Source: Hydnum rufescens UP504
Lineage: Eukaryota > Basidiomycota > Agaricomycetes > Cantharellales > Hydnaceae
Reading direction: 5' to 3'
DNA length: 64,000 nt
NCBI GenBank assembly: GCA_014904985.1
Contig: MU128930.1
Location: 1-64,000, forward strand
Of the stretch, positions 46,080 to 57,379 are shown one piece after another (the first letter of the stretch is position 1; each line of letters opens with the position of its first letter). The position numbers were made by a program, and so were the translations under genes. The notes below the pieces were generated by a model. It had not been told where the DNA came from. It saw nothing but the letters and a program-made list of their open reading frames with translations, and made no database searches.

Positions 46080-48262
46080 ATTCAGAAGAGTGCAAGGGAC
46101 CCCCAGACTAGTTCGAGGGTTGAATCTGGGTATTTCCAAGGAATATTCCGCATCCGCCAGACCCTTCTCCTGGCGCTTGGACAGTGGGCGGCGTAACCGG
46201 GCCGATGTGCCGAGATACTGCACAAGTGTGGGAAGTGCCTCGATTAGATGCACCCAAACTGCAAAGTTCATGGGCGTTGGCCCCCGTCTAACCCGAGACT
46301 GCGGTCTATGGCGGGAAGGAGTTACGTCGAGCCTGCAGAAAGTCAGTTCGCACAGTAGCTGGGATGCAGCAGTTTATATGTTGGTCTGATGGCTATCGCC
46401 GGTTGCTGCCCTCCCAGAGAGTGACGGTCCGAGCGGAGTGTGTATTGGACTTTCTCACTCTTGGCCGTGATATTGGAAAAGAAGGTCGGTAGTTAGCTGT
46501 CGCCGCTTCGGCAGCTTCTGATTTCACACAGGGTTTTTATCTCTCCGTGCTTCGTGGCTGAATCGTTACGGCCCTCCTGAAGCCGGTCGGTCACGGGGCT
46601 TTAAGAGCCGAACTTCGAGGTTCCAGTGGTGATGCATGGCTTAACGGCCCGCAGCGTTCGCACGCTGGCACTTCCCGGATGTCGTCGTTTCTCTCGTGGT
46701 CAATACGTTCCCTAGGAAAGAGGAGGTAGGTTGCCGAGTGGTATACGAATAAGAATAGGACGGTTGGTGAGTCGTGCTGGGGTCGCCCCAGGCAGCAGCG
46801 CTTCGGCGGCTGGTCATGGCGTCATCAGACTGGGTTTGAAGACCGCCGTGCTGACAGAGTCAAAGATCGGCTGTAGACAGTCCCAATGTGTATCGCCTGG
46901 CCAGCCGCGTTCAGAACACGCCTTGTTGAATCCAGAACTAGCGTTTAAGCCTCTGTCGTGGCGTTTCGTAGCGCGATCAACCCCAAGGACTCAGATCACC
47001 TGGTCCAGTCCTCAGCAGCGAGGCCTATTCTCGTCTGCCGTGTAAACCCAGCGGAAAGGATGGCACGGATACTTGTGGGTGCAGCAGTTCATCGGTCATA
47101 AAATCTTGTTCAACTCCGTCTAGCTGCTCCGTGCCACCCGTCCGCTGCCGGTGTCGGAGTTCGGGAAACAGTCATCCGGGGAAAGAGTCATAGCATTGCA
47201 CGGAAAGAGTGATTCTTGCTGCGGCGCTATTGGTGTGAGTTCTGGAGAGAGGATGAGTTGCGTGGATCTGCAACATTGCCTCATGCTGACCGTGGATTGG
47301 TCAGCTTGCTCTATGCCTCACGTCGCCAAGAGTACTCCGAAGGCTTCGGGGATTGCGGCGGATACAGCTTGGGTTGGCAGCCTCGGTGATCAACCCTGTC
47401 GTTAACCTGCAACTTCGGGAAAGTAACCTCCAGGAAAGGTGAGTGTTCTGAGATGAGACCAAGATGACAACCCGGAATCAGTGTTTCTATTTTCGAGACA
47501 CCAAAAATATCTTGCTGCGCGAGGGCAACTAATTTCAACGTGGGTGGCCGCGGTCGATCGCATGTGATCGCATTCCCAAATCTCTATCAGGTCAGGCCCA
47601 TTGATAAACCACATTCAGAATTTGTTCTATTTTGAGGCGCGATACTGATTTCCATACTTTGTTTACGGACCAAGGCAAGCACGATGGTCAACCACATCAA
47701 AACCAGTCTCTCTCAAGAATATGGGCTTTTTCGCAAAGCCGGACCACACTCTCTGCCTCCGCCCTGGAAACGATTTTAGAATTCAGGCTAACCTCATAAT
47801 TAATGGCAACGGTATGGGCCAGTCTTCCGCATGTGGCCTTCAGTCCAAAATTTTGACGGATCTGAATCTTGTTATAGTGTATGCTGCGGTGTCTATGGAT
47901 TTAATATGACTCTTTGGCAGAGATTTGTCGAGAGGGGAAATTAACCCTGGGCTTAGCACTGTCCCAGACAATGCAGACCATGGTTCAGATGCAAACTGGA
48001 CCAATTGGATCAAAGAAGACATTCGTGGCCGTCGCTCAGCCGATTGCAACTTGTGCCGTGATGTCTCGTTCTCTTGGAGGTAATCGATAATTCCTTGTCT
48101 CCTCTATCTCGCCCTATGATCCTGCTTTCGGGTGTACGATACCAAGGACGTGCGCGTTGTCGATGCATCTATTATGCCACTTTCAGATCAGCGCACATCT
48201 CTCCAGCACGCTGTTATGGAGTTGCAGAGAAAGCTGCGGGCATTATTAAGGAGTGCCTGTGA
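46080..48262 (+). pseudogene. GMC oxidoreductase pseudogene, degraded copy next to gap
   Basis: This tracks the copy at 49990-51318 but with many inserted and lost bases. It also carries that copy's two private deletions: loss of the exons between the ANLII and DLSRGE segments, and a short deletion before VYDTKDVRVVDA. The sequence becomes cleaner towards 48.2 kb. Sharing the same private deletions shows it is the same locus or a very recent duplicate read badly, not an independent ancient copy. Confidence 0.55.
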
Positions 48263-48391
48263 TATTGGCAAGTGCAGCTGGTAGATCTCCTCCTGTCTCT
48301 CAACACCCTGCTTATCCTGCTGCCAACGAACGCGTCTCTCACTTTAGAGGCTCTCATGTCACTGTCTCCGTATTGTTAATCATGTTGCTTA

Positions 48392-48416
48392 NNNNNNNNN
48401 NNNNNNNNNNNNNNNN
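48392..48416. other. Assembly gap (25 N)
   Basis: A run of 25 N breaks the downstream flank of the degraded GMC copy. The sequence to its right (48417-48770) resembles 45333-45690 at the level of a normal diverged paralogue. Confidence 0.99.
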
Positions 48417-48770
48417 TGTTGGTCCATGTGCATCTTCAGATCTCTTCAGAGTGTCGGAATTTGAATATTTGGATGTTAAATCCCCACAGTCGGGGGGCGT
48501 TTGAATTTTTCAGGTAAACCACCTGAGAATCACACAGTAAATTTGACCCACTACTGTATCTCTAGACAATCTATACAGTATCTAGGCCCTTGAAAAGAAA
48601 TCAGTAAGTACTAGAGGTTGCGTCGGGCAGCCATTGTATTTTGTGTTTTGTGGGCAAACCAGAGCGAACGAGGTAATGCAAATGTCATATTGTTGGAGCC
48701 CCCATTCGCCTCCTTGAGCAAAAATCAGAGCGATCGAAGAATATTTGGTTTCTCACCGCATCACTTAGTG
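48417..48770. repeat. Diverged repeat of 45333-45690
   Basis: Shared stretches include catgtgcatcttc, ttggatgttaaatccccaca, aaccagagcgaac and ttggagcccccattc, and the pairs differ by normal substitutions. It is probably downstream flank of a GMC copy that was duplicated with it. No gene is seen. Confidence 0.55.
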
Positions 48771-48788
48771 AGTAATATGGCGGACAGT

Positions 48789-49980
48789 GTATAACAATGA
48801 AATCCTATTGTCTAGCTCTTGTGTAGATTACGGTTGGCGAGGAGGTCTTCTAGTGTAGCACTATCAACTTGAGCCAGACGAGGACCCTGGAAAGCTCCGA
48901 TATAGGTCTCATCCGCGATGACCACTTTTTGGCCTTTTTTTTTTTTTGGAAAATGTCCGGGGCAAAACTGGACTAGCTTTTGCCATTTTGGACTCTATGT
49001 CCAAGTTTTTGACGACCACCAAAGTGGATTTGCAGCTGATGTCCAAGGCCGAGGACCACCACCTTATATATCATCTTTCCCAATGCTTTCATAGTCCAAT
49101 GAGCTCCCTCAATACGTAAATTAAAGAAATCAGTCCTTCCATCACACTCAATGGGTTCACCCAAGCCACGACATCAAGATACTGTAGCCGTCTTAAGTCT
49201 AACAAACCTGCGGCTGTGTGACGTGACACTCAAGCAAGTTAAGACAACAATGGGGGGTCGGATTGGGTGTGACACCTAGAAAAGTAACAATATGTGACCC
49301 CGTGGGTCGGAAAGGACGGGTCATTTCTATGCTGAATCGGGTGGAAATTCCCTCCCCCCCCCCCCCGCTCCGCCCCACCCCCTGGTCATCATGTGACACC
49401 CCCAATATTGTTAACAATAACCCCCCCAAATGTGACGTTATTGTTAGCCTTGGTAACACTCGGAGCCTGGGTGTGACGTGACAGGTTTGTTAGACTTAAG
49501 ACGGCTACAGTATAGGATCCTTACTATGAAGGCTAATGGAAGCATGGTGAACCTAGCTACACTGCGGAGTGATGCTACAAGAGTCTACCAAGCCCATCAA
49601 CTGCCTCGGGAGTGAGCTATGAGGGAAGATGTCAACTCATAGCCTCAATTGGGCTTTTGGTATATTTTTTGAGGGGCATGGCCTTTCTTGGCATTTTCTT
49701 GATTTTTTTGGCATTTATTTTGATTTTTAGAGGTCCAATCCCCAAATGACTACCAAACAACCCTTTTCAACATGTCCGATCCAAAAACCACCAAACGGTG
49801 GAAATTTTGAGAAATTTGAGGACCACCAAAGCCCCAAACATGGCATTTTGCGGATCGGACCTATATTAGAGCTTTCCAGGGTCCTGCCAGACACGCGGGA
49901 CCGAATTTCGGAGAGTCCCGCACATCCACATTTTGAGTGTGCAGATCCGCGATCCGTCCCCCTCAATGACACCCGATCAC
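48789..49980. repeat. 1.19-kb direct repeat, copy 1 (transposon-like)
   Basis: This is nearly identical to 51445-52635; the only differences I see are homopolymer lengths (C runs near 49357 and in the next C tract, and one C near 49960). Inside it, 48882-48908 (ggaccctggaaagctccgat...) and 49858-49884 are imperfect inverted repeats, so the core of about 1.0 kb is itself a foldback-type non-autonomous element. A TA-flanked MITE is nested inside. No transposase ORF. Confidence 0.8.
49182..49510. mobile_element. MITE, 329 bp, TA-flanked, copy 1
   Basis: The termini are perfect inverted repeats of about 29 bp beginning CTGTAGCCGTCTTAAGTCTA. They are flanked on both sides by TA, the target duplication typical of Tc1/mariner elements. 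The internal sequence is rich in TGTGACGT-like repeats and a long C run and encodes nothing. It is inserted within the larger 1.19-kb repeat. Confidence 0.85.
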
Positions 49981-49989
49981 TGATGCTTA

Positions 49990-51318
49990 GCGGAACATCC
50001 AACTGTGTATCGCCTGGCACGTCTTCAACCCTGTTGATCCAGAACTATAGTCTTACTGTCGTGCTTTCGTAGGCGATCAACCCCAAGGACTCAGATCACC
50101 GGTCATCCTCCGCAGCAGCCTATCTCTCTCCGGTAGAATCCCAGCGGAAAGGATGGACGATACTTGTGGGTCAGCAGGTCACTAAAATCTTGTTCAACCC
50201 GTCTACTGCTCGTCCACCCGTCGCTACCGGTGTGGAGTTTGGAACATCATCCGGGGAAAGGTTCATAGCATTTGCACGGAAAGAGGTGATTCTTGCTGCG
50301 GGCGCTATTGGGGTGAGTTCTGGGAGAGATGAATATTGCTGTGATCTCAACATTGCCTATGCTACCGTGATGGTCAATGCTCTTATGCCTCAGTCGCCCA
50401 AAGTACTCCAACTTTCGGGGATTGCGGATACAGCTGGGTTGGCATGCCTCGGTATCAACCCTGTCGTGAACCTTCCAACTGTCGGAAAGAACCTCCAGGA
50501 ACAGGTGAGTGTTCTGAGATGAACCAAGATGACCAAACCCGGAATCAGTGTTTCATATTTTCGAGACACAAAATATCCTTGCTGCGCGAGGCACTAATTT
50601 CAACGTGGGTGGCCGCGGTCGATCGCATGTGATCGCATTCCCAAATCTCTATCAGGTCAGGCCCATTGATAACCACATTCAGATATTTGTTCTATTTTGA
50701 GGCGGATACTGATTTCCATACTTAGCTTTACGGGACCAAGGCAAGCACGATGGTCAACCACATCAACCAGTCTCTCTCAATATGGGCTTTTTCGCAAGCC
50801 GGACCAGCACTCTCTGCCTCCGCCCTGGAAACGATTTTTAGAATTCAGGCTAACCTCATAATTAATGGCAACGGTATGGGCCAGTCTTCCGCATGTGGCC
50901 TTCAGTCCAAAATTTTGGACTGAATCTTGTATAGTGTATGCTGCGGTGTCTTATGTATTTAATATGACTCTTTGGCAGAGATTTGTCGAGAGGGGAAATT
51001 AACCCTGGGCTTAGCACTGTCCCAGACAATGCAGACCATGGTTCAGATGCAAACTGGACCAATTGGATCAAGAAGACATTCGTGGCCGTCGCTCACCCGA
51101 TTGCAACTTGTGCCGTGATGTCTCGTTCTCTTGGAGGTAATCGATATCTCCTTGTCTCCTCTATCTCGCCCTATGACTCCTGCTTCGGGTGTACGATACC
51201 AAGGACGTGCGCGTTGTCGATGCATCTATTATGCCACTTCAGATCAGCGCACATCTCTCCAGCACGCTGTATGGAGTTGCAGAGAAAGCTGCGGGCATTA
51301 TTAAGAGTGGCCTGTGAT
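49990..51318 (+). pseudogene. GMC oxidoreductase pseudogene, 5'-truncated
   Basis: It begins abruptly at the edge of the direct repeat, inside the exon ending TPNC, and lacks the signal peptide, FAD motif and first GMC signature. Remaining exons read INPKDSDHRSSSAAAYLSP, GQQVTKILFN, RKEVILAAGAIG, SPKVLQLSGIADTA, GTNFNVGGRG and the NHINQSLSIWA exon. Two exons carrying the PVAE and INPFVPP segments are deleted (about 330 bp). In the last exon about 23 bp before VYDTKDVRVVDA are lost. With no FAD domain it cannot make an enzyme. Confidence 0.85.
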
Positions 51319-51444
51319 ATTGGCAAGTGCAGCTGGTAGATCTCCTCCTGTCTCTCAACACCCTGCTTATCCTGCTGCCAACGAACGCGTCTCTCACTTT
51401 AGAGGCTCTCATGTCACTGTCTCCGTATTGTTAATCATGTATGC

Positions 51445-52635
51445 GTATAACAATGAAATCCTATTGTCTAGCTCTTGTGTAGATTACGGTTGGCGAGGAG
51501 GTCTTCTAGTGTAGCACTATCAACTTGAGCCAGACGAGGACCCTGGAAAGCTCCGATATAGGTCTCATCCGCGATGACCACTTTTTGGCCTTTTTTTTTT
51601 TTTGGAAAATGTCCGGGGCAAAACTGGACTAGCTTTTGCCATTTTGGACTCTATGTCCAAGTTTTTGACGACCACCAAAGTGGATTTGCAGCTGATGTCC
51701 AAGGCCGAGGACCACCACCTTATATATCATCTTTCCCAATGCTTTCATAGTCCAATGAGCTCCCTCAATACGTAAATTAAAGAAATCAGTCCTTCCATCA
51801 CACTCAATGGGTTCACCCAAGCCACGACATCAAGATACTGTAGCCGTCTTAAGTCTAACAAACCTGCGGCTGTGTGACGTGACACTCAAGCAAGTTAAGA
51901 CAACAATGGGGGGTCGGATTGGGTGTGACACCTAGAAAAGTAACAATATGTGACCCCGTGGGTCGGAAAGGACGGGTCATTTCTATGCTGAATCGGGTGG
52001 AAATTCCCTCCCCCCCCCCCCCCGCTCCGCCCACCCCCTGGTCATCATGTGACACCCCCAATATTGTTAACAATAACCCCCCCAAATGTGACGTTATTGT
52101 TAGCCTTGGTAACACTCGGAGCCTGGGTGTGACGTGACAGGTTTGTTAGACTTAAGACGGCTACAGTATAGGATCCTTACTATGAAGGCTAATGGAAGCA
52201 TGGTGAACCTAGCTACACTGCGGAGTGATGCTACAAGAGTCTACCAAGCCCATCAACTGCCTCGGGAGTGAGCTATGAGGGAAGATGTCAACTCATAGCC
52301 TCAATTGGGCTTTTGGTATATTTTTTGAGGGGCATGGCCTTTCTTGGCATTTTCTTGATTTTTTTGGCATTTATTTTGATTTTTAGAGGTCCAATCCCCA
52401 AATGACTACCAAACAACCCTTTTCAACATGTCCGATCCAAAAACCACCAAACGGTGGAAATTTTGAGAAATTTGAGGACCACCAAAGCCCCAAACATGGC
52501 ATTTTGCGGATCGGACCTATATTAGAGCTTTCCAGGGTCCTGCCAGACACGCGGGACCGAATTTCGGAGAGTCCCGCACATCCACATTTTGAGTGTGCAG
52601 ATCCGCGATCCGTCCCCTCAATGACACCCGATCAC
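51445..52635. repeat. 1.19-kb direct repeat, copy 2
   Basis: This is the second copy of 48789-49980, following the truncated GMC pseudogene at its natural downstream position. The left boundary is at gtataacaatgaaatcc and the right boundary at cacccgatcac. Copy 1 ends at the same base and there joins a GMC intron, so one copy marks a duplication junction. Confidence 0.8.
51838..52166. mobile_element. MITE, 329 bp, TA-flanked, copy 2
   Basis: Same element as 49182-49510, with the same inverted repeats, TA flanks and length. It differs only in C-run lengths. Because it sits at the same place inside the larger repeat, it was duplicated with it rather than inserted independently. Confidence 0.85.
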
Positions 52636-53316
52636 GAGTTTATAGTGATCCGCTTCTAGACCTTCCCCATACCCCGTAGAACTTTCCGACTCAATAGCCA
52701 GGTGCCGTCAGGAGTTTAACAGTCTACGCATCTCCTGACTGCAACGTCGACGAAATTACCCGTCAATTCGGGCGATCCCAAAAATTCTCCATGCTTGGGA
52801 TTAGTATCTTTATTCAGGGCATCGACCATTGTTGAAGATGGCAGCCGGGTCATATGCACAATTGTCAAATATCATGGGCGATACTCGTCAGCGACACTGT
52901 CAAAAGTGTCAATGGCCCGTCACGCTACCTCTTGACATTAATATTACTCGTTCTGGACTCTGAACCCTTGGGCTGGTGCTGACTACGGGAAGTGCGTCCA
53001 CGAGATTCTTCCGCGATGGGAATGTCGCGGGCTCTGAATCCAAGCAGTGTATGAACGATCTCGACGACGGGCGCACAACTTGGTGTGATTGGATAGTTTC
53101 TCTATCCCAGGATCTGCAGCTGATGTTTCAGGTACCCCTCACTCTCGACTCGGGGGATCCTTGCTTGAAACCCCAAATGACATAATATCCTAGTGCAATT
53201 GATTCTCGAGATGACCCCATGGCTTCAATTTTATACGTAAAATATCTCTTTAAGGGCTATATAAACCTCATAGTCACCTCTCTGTTTCTCACAGTCGCCG
53301 CTTCATCCCTCATATC
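52636..53316 (+). promoter_or_regulatory. Upstream region and TATA box of NIS1-like gene a
   Basis: A TATATAAA box at 53258-53265 lies about 52 bp before the ATG. Weak similarity to 57.6-58.1 kb (for example tcagcgacac/tcagcgacgc and the cttgggg stretch) shows the upstream DNA was duplicated with the gene. No other gene is seen. Confidence 0.55.
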
Positions 53317-53826
53317 ATGTGGTTCAATTCGTTCTCCACGCTTGCCATCCTCGCCGTCTCCCTTCTCAATCTCACTCCGACGGAGGCTATCATCACACGC
53401 ATTTCCGCGCCGACCACAACGCTCCATCCGGGCCACAAATTCACCGTGACGTTCTTCACCGAGAACCACATCATCAATAACGCCCAGTACTACGCTCTCT
53501 TTGGCGTCACACCAAGCACCAAGCCGGACCAGGTCATGGGCACATTACTCGGCCAAGGGTTCGACTTGGTAACGAGCGGCCACTCTCAGACGGGCCATGG
53601 AAGCTTCAAGGTCACCGTGCGGATCCCCAAGGGCTTTGTGACTGAGACCGGGAAGACAGAGGCGTACATACTTAACACCGCAGTCTTTGGAACGGTATGT
53701 GTTGGCGGGATTCATCAGTTTGCCGAGGTTCGAGCTGAGCATATGACCTGTAAATTCCAGGCGGGTGTAGTGAATGGTCTGACTGAACCGATCTTTACGG
53801 CTAACATCACTATTGCTTCGTCATGA
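53317..53826 (+). CDS. NIS1-like secreted protein, copy a
   Basis: This is a small secreted protein of 147 residues after removal of one intron (53695-53760, 66 nt, GTATGT donor, TTCCAG acceptor). The signal peptide is MWFNSFSTLAILAVSLL up to about residue 24. The mature part has the layout of the NIS1 effector family: ISAP near the start, FFTENHIINN, YALFGVTP, GHSQTGHG and an FTANITIAS end. NIS1 homologues of ascomycetes and basidiomycetes are reported to interfere with plant immune kinases; here that role is inference from family likeness. The intron is a multiple of three and stop-free, so reading through would give 169 residues. There are few or no Cys in the spliced form. A paralogue lies at 58.1 kb. 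Confidence 0.75.
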   Translation: MWFNSFSTLAILAVSLLNLTPTEAIITRISAPTTTLHPGHKFTVTFFTENHIINNAQYYALFGVTPSTKPDQVMGTLLGQGFDLVTSGHSQTGHGSFKVTVRIPKGFVTETGKTEAYILNTAVFGTVCVGGIHQFAEVRAEHMTCKFQAGVVNGLTEPIFTANITIASS

Positions 53827-54794
53827 GGAGGTAGGGTTTCAAGAAGCTTGTTTTGTTTTGTACGGGAATTCACATGCTTTTTTGACCAGGACGTTGGTAA
53901 ACATAGGACGTGAGACTAGCATGAGGAATTTCACTCGTCATGTAAAGCTGACAGGAAACCCCTAACAGTTTTAACTATATCGACAACGATGTAAATGCAT
54001 TGTACGACAGCCAAACAAAGTCCCCTGCTCAGTACTACCTTTGACTGCTATGCAATATATGAGATCCCGTCCCTTTCGAACATTGTCCTGGTGTTGTCAT
54101 CCAATATATTACGGTGCTCACATTTCCGAGATATGTCAGCGTCTGGAAAATGAACCATTTATAAAAAGTAAAAGAAGACCCTAACGCGGATCAAGTTGGG
54201 AGCGCATGCAGGAATACGAAAGGAGAATGCAAAAGGGGCAGAAAAAGAAATGGGTAAAGAAAGCACCAGTTATGAGTGACTGAAGTGGTGAGGCGGCGAG
54301 AACTTGTGGAGCAAAGGAGAACCTTTCCGCCTTTGGACGATGGTTAGTGACACTGCGAGTGTGGCAGTGCCCCTCCAACTGTTTTTTTTTACCGCAATTC
54401 CGAATGTCATGGGGCTATGTAGGGCGTGTGATGTTTCTGTGTTGGCCCCTAGCTTCACGTTTATACGTACAGAGTGCGTGGTAGCCTCAAGGAGTCAATC
54501 GCCTTATATGGCTATCTATGCTACTCTACTCGCTGGGCTAGGCGTTCGAAGTAAGATTTGAAGGATAGAGTCCCACGCACCCTCTATTGCTTCAACATTC
54601 CTGGTGTCACGGACGACCTCCTCCTTGTCCCCCAACACCGCCCGTCGGCCAAAACATTCCTTCCGTGCAATTGAGTCAAGATGGAACAGCCCCAAATTTT
54701 CAGGTCCGCCCATTATATAAATGGTTCGTTTAGACTCTAAATTACACGCCCCTGTTGCCTTGTGTTCCCCTCTCGCTTCGTCCCTGCATCAACG
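53827..54794 (+). promoter_or_regulatory. Intergenic region with promoter of second GMC gene
   Basis: The 3' flank of the NIS1-like gene is followed by a promoter whose TATA box (CATTATATAAATGG, 54711-54724) lies about 75 bp before the start. About 100 bp upstream of it matches the promoter at 40.85-41.0 kb (gagtcaagatggaacag). No gene is seen in 53.9-54.7 kb. Confidence 0.6.
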
Positions 54795-57379
54795 ATGCTA
54801 CTGTGTTCGACGCTTCTTCTCGCTGTTGGATTTGGAGCGTTGTCAGGCGTTCTGGGTGGAGTGATCACTGATCCTACGCTTGTGTCCAACCATACTTATG
54901 ACTACATCATTGTGGGGGGAGGCTTGACCGGCCTTACGGTGCGTTTGATGCGTCCTCACATCCCTATTCTATCTCCCTAATTATTTGTGCGGGACCAAGG
55001 TCGCCGGACGGTTGACTGAGAATCCGAATATTCAAGTGCTTGTGATCGAGGCTGGGAATGATGACAGGACTAACCCTGTGGTGTATGACATCTACCGCTA
55101 TGGAGACGCCTTCGGCACCAAATTGGATTGGTCATATCCCGCAGACCAAGGTAGATCCATTCTTGCGTTAGTAGCCTTCATGATTTTTTCTGCACGTACT
55201 ACAGCCGTATTGATCCCAACATGACAGTGGGAAGACATTAGGAGGTTCTTCGTCAATCAATGGAGCTGCCTGGACGCGTGGACTCAAACAGCAGTATGAT
55301 TCATGGCTGCAGCTTTTGGATCCTGCCGACGCGAACTCGGGCTGGGACTGGAACGGGATGTTCAGTTATATGAAAAAGGTGGGTCGTTGGATTCACCCTT
55401 GGAATTATGATTCAAGCAGGGTTTACCTCTCATAGGCCGAATCGTTTACGCCTCCTAATAGTGGTCAGCTGGCTAAGGGCGCCAACTCTATTTCCAGCTA
55501 TCATGGCTTTACGGGGCCAGTTCACGCTGCCTTCCCGTGAGTTCTTCGTTAAGAGGGCTTTCCCTGGGAGATATAAAGCTTATATGGGTTATCCAGTAAA
55601 TTGATGTATGGTGGCCCACAGGAGCCGGCTTTCGCATCTGTCATGGTCAAATTTGGTTTGGTGAAGTACAAAGATTTAAATGGTGGAACACCCAACTGTG
55701 TTTCCTTCACCCCCGATGTACGCCTTCAATCTTGCTCATCCAGAACTATAGTCTAACGGTCGTGCTTTCGTAGTCAATCAACCCCGGGGACTCGGATCAC
55801 CGGTCATCCTCCGCGTCGCCTATCTCTCTCCGGTAGAGTCCCAGCGGAAAGGATGGACGACGCTTGTGGGTCAGCAGGTCACTAAAATCTTGTTCAACCC
55901 ATCTACTGCTCTCCCACGCGTCGCTACCGGTGTGCAGTTTGGAACGTCTTCCGGGAAAAGGTTCACGGCATTGGCACGAAAAGAGGTGATTCTTGCTGCG
56001 GGCGCTATTGGGGTGAGTTCTGGGAGAGATGAATACTATTGAGACCACGCCATTGACTGCTCTCTCGTGGTGGTCAACGTTCTCGTGCGTCAGTCGCCCA
56101 AAGTACTCCAGCTTTCGGGTATCGGGGATGCCGCCGCGTTGTCGAGTCTCGGTATTCAGTCTGTAGTGAACCTTCCGACGGTCGGAAAGAACCTCCAGGA
56201 ACAGGTGAGTCGTCTAAAATGAACCAAAATGACAAGACCTGGAATCAATGTTTCGTATTTTCAAGACACTGAGTGCTCTTGGTGCGGGAGGCACTAATTT
56301 TAACGTCGGCGGCAGTGGTCCATCGGATGTGATCGCATACCCAAATCTCTATCAGGTCAGGCCCGTTGTTGATTGCTTGCAGATCTTTGCTTTATTTTGA
56401 GGAAAGACCAAATGCTGACATCCATACTTAGCTTTTCGGGTCCCAGGCAAGCGCGATGGTCAACCATATCACCCAGTCCATCTCAGCGTGGGCTTCTTCG
56501 CAAGCCAAATCGGCGCTCTCCGCTTCCGCCTTGCAGACGATTTTTGGAATTCAGGCTAACCTGATCATTCAGGATAACGGTATGAGCCATTCTTTTCCAT
56601 GCCGTCTTTTGTCGAGAATTTTGGGTCGTCTTGTATATTAAAACAATGCTGGGCCCATAGCTCCTGTTGCAGAGCTCTTTCAGGTTACCAACTACCCAGA
56701 TAAGCTTGGTACAATTATTTGGCCGCTGCTACCGTTCTCGCGCGGTACCGTCCAAATTACCGTAGGATTCCTCTATACGCCTGACTACGCATCCCTCGCA
56801 CTGAACACTCATTTTGCGTTGTTGGTAGTCGTCCAATCCATTCGTTCCGCCTAAGACAACGGTCAATTACTTCTCTGTTGACTTCGATCTATCCACGCAG
56901 ATTGCTGCGGCGCGGATGGTTCGTCGCTCTTTCCAGACGAGCCCGCTCAGGTGAGGACCCAATCCCCCCAACGTATACTAGTGGTCCCTTATGCATTTAT
57001 ATTGCTCTTCCGCAGTGGTCTGTCGACAGGGGAAACCGTCCCTGGTTTTAGCACTGTCCCAGACGATGCAAACCATGGCTCAGATGCAAACTGGACCAAG
57101 TGGATCAAGAGTCAATTCAGTTCTGTCGCTCACCCCATTGCGACTTGTGCCATGATGTCTCGCTCTCTCGGAGGTAATCAATTCCCCCCCTTCTCTGCTC
57201 CATTGTGCCTTATGATTCTTGTCCCAGGGGTGGTGGATGCCCGGCTTAGGGTGTACGATACCCAGAACGTGCGTGTTGTCGACGCATCTATCATGCCACT
57301 TCAGATCAGCGCACATCTCTCGAGCACATTGTACGGGATAGCGGAAAAAGCTGCGGACATTATTAAGAGCGGCTTGTAA
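54795..57379 (+). CDS. GMC oxidoreductase, secreted, AA3 / glucose-oxidase-like (one frame break)
   Basis: This is a close paralogue of the 41.0-kb gene with the same thirteen-exon layout. Signal peptide MLLCSTLLLAVGFGALSG; FAD motif YDYIIVGGGLTGLT interrupted by intron 1; VLVIEAGNDDR; signature GGSSSINGAAWTRG; second signature GAIGSPKVLQLSGIGDAA. The catalytic His pair lies in SVAHPIATCAMM and SAHLSSTLYG. All splice sites look usable, including the acceptor before KLMYGGPQ. One base is missing near 55818, where GCGTCGCC stands for the GCGGCGGCC of the intact gene, which stops the frame in the DHRSSS exon. With everything else conserved, it is either a very young pseudogene or a sequence error. 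It is followed by NIS1-like copy b. Confidence 0.82.

Larger units (their letters stand above)
44050..48391. repeat. Error-rich inverted repeat, probably uncorrected read sequence
   Basis: The left arm, 44050 to about 45690, is repeated in reverse complement from about 45750 to 47560. The second arm runs on to 48391 as an error-laden copy of 50640-51437. Differences are mostly scattered one-base insertions and deletions rather than C-to-T changes, and a 25-N gap follows directly. The centre is near 45.7 kb. This pattern fits a single long read passing through a hairpin adapter better than it fits a decayed natural inverted duplication. Confidence 0.7.

Noticed and set aside
46003..46389. 128-codon plus-strand ORF
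   Set aside because: It is the error-rich reverse complement of about 44.95-45.40 kb inside the palindromic block.
44050..51318. RIP (repeat-induced point mutation) as cause of GMC copy decay
   Set aside because: RIP leaves C-to-T changes and AT-rich copies. The damage here is mainly one-base indels and discrete deletions, and base composition is unchanged.
49199..52115. Paired 72- and 86-codon ORFs in both copies of the 1.19-kb repeat
   Set aside because: They span the MITE and its C run; their sequence changes with homopolymer length between copies, so they are not proteins under selection.
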